6,246 bases of DNA, from the NCBI GenBank assembly GCA_002310035.1, contig DBYC01000028.1, positions 46,006 through 52,251 on the forward strand, written 5' to 3'. Below, piece after piece: positions 6,192 to 6,246 of the stretch. A program made the position numbers and the translations under genes. The notes below the pieces were generated by a model. That model did no database searches. It was not told the DNA's origin and saw only the letters and a list, made by a program, of their open reading frames with translations. The DNA is from a bacterium UBP6_UBA1196 (lineage in GTDB: Bacteria; UBP6; UBA1177). Every line of letters begins with the position of its first letter. The stretch's first letter is position 1.

Positions 6192-6211
6192 CAGAAAAAT
6201 CCGAGAAACTG

Positions 6212-6217
6212 AGTATA
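6212..6217 (-). promoter_or_regulatory. Possible -10 element upstream of the metK leader hairpin
   Basis: On the minus strand TATACT matches five of six -10 consensus bases. A start about 7 bp further on (near 6205) would place the terminator hairpin about 14 nt into a metK leader of roughly 60 nt. No convincing -35 hexamer is found at 15-18 bp spacing (CCAGTT at 17 bp), so this is tentative. Confidence 0.25.
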
Positions 6218-6221
6218 AAAA

Positions 6222-6245
6222 TTATCTCTTCGAGAACTGGTATCT
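6222..6245 (-). CDS. Possible last seven codons of an upstream gene (truncated by window edge)
   Basis: One minus-strand frame entering from the right edge reads RYQFSKR and then TAA at 6224-6222, about 30 nt before the terminator hairpin. A stop codon just ahead of a strong intrinsic terminator is the usual gene-end arrangement. Seven residues are far too few to identify a product, and a stop in some frame is expected by chance. Confidence 0.3.
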   Translation of the reverse strand, partial: RYQFSKR

Positions 6246-6246
6246 T

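Noticed and set aside
6184..6246. Known SAM riboswitch upstream of metK
   Set aside because: The conserved blocks of SAM-I (for example GGTGCTAATTCC) are not present, and I see no SAM-II or SMK core by eye. Only about 55 bases lie between the hairpin and the window edge, too few for SAM-I. An aptamer further upstream cannot be excluded.

Overview
The window looks like ordinary chromosomal DNA from a Gram-negative (two-membrane) bacterium. The evidence is two lipobox lipoproteins, a large signal-peptide protein ending in an outer-membrane beta-barrel C-terminus (final Phe), and a further protein with a probable signal peptide. The phylum cannot be fixed from the sequence. The serine/aspartate-rich tails, the 'SCGG' lipoprotein style and the MORN protein suggest an anaerobic deltaproteobacterial/myxococcal-type or spirochaete-like lineage, but this is only an inference. 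No mobile element, CRISPR array, rRNA or tRNA is visible.

Layout. On the + strand the window opens with the last 60 codons of a highly charged protein (1-183). A good sigma70-like promoter follows (TTGACA-N16-TAAGAT, 213-240), then a two-gene unit: an LPP20-like lipoprotein (286-885) and, 8 bp later, a probably exported protein with five exact-length 23-residue MORN repeats and an Asp/Ser tail (894-1733). Converging on this from the right, with a 10-bp gap, is a minus-strand two-gene unit: a lipoprotein with a putative Ig-like and OB-fold architecture (4860-3625), followed 15 bp later by a 621-aa putative outer-membrane beta-barrel with a long Ala/Glu/Lys-rich periplasmic extension (3609-1744). 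A promoter with a perfect 14-bp palindrome over its -10 lies in front of this unit. Further right, also on the minus strand, is an intact metK for S-adenosylmethionine synthetase (6143-4980). At the right edge there may be the last seven codons of another minus-strand gene.

How the genes fit together. Four of the five complete genes encode proteins predicted to be exported or in the envelope, so the block reads as a cell-envelope neighbourhood next to a housekeeping gene. The lipoprotein and barrel pair are the best candidates for a functional partnership. The strongest regulatory observation is a textbook intrinsic terminator (hairpin plus T-tract) whose T-tract abuts the metK Shine-Dalgarno. 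No promoter can fit between the two, so metK is expressed either by readthrough or by controlled attenuation. The left ~950 bp are visibly more AT-rich than the rest. No clearly novel multi-gene system was recognised; the envelope proteins without a named family are the least described parts.
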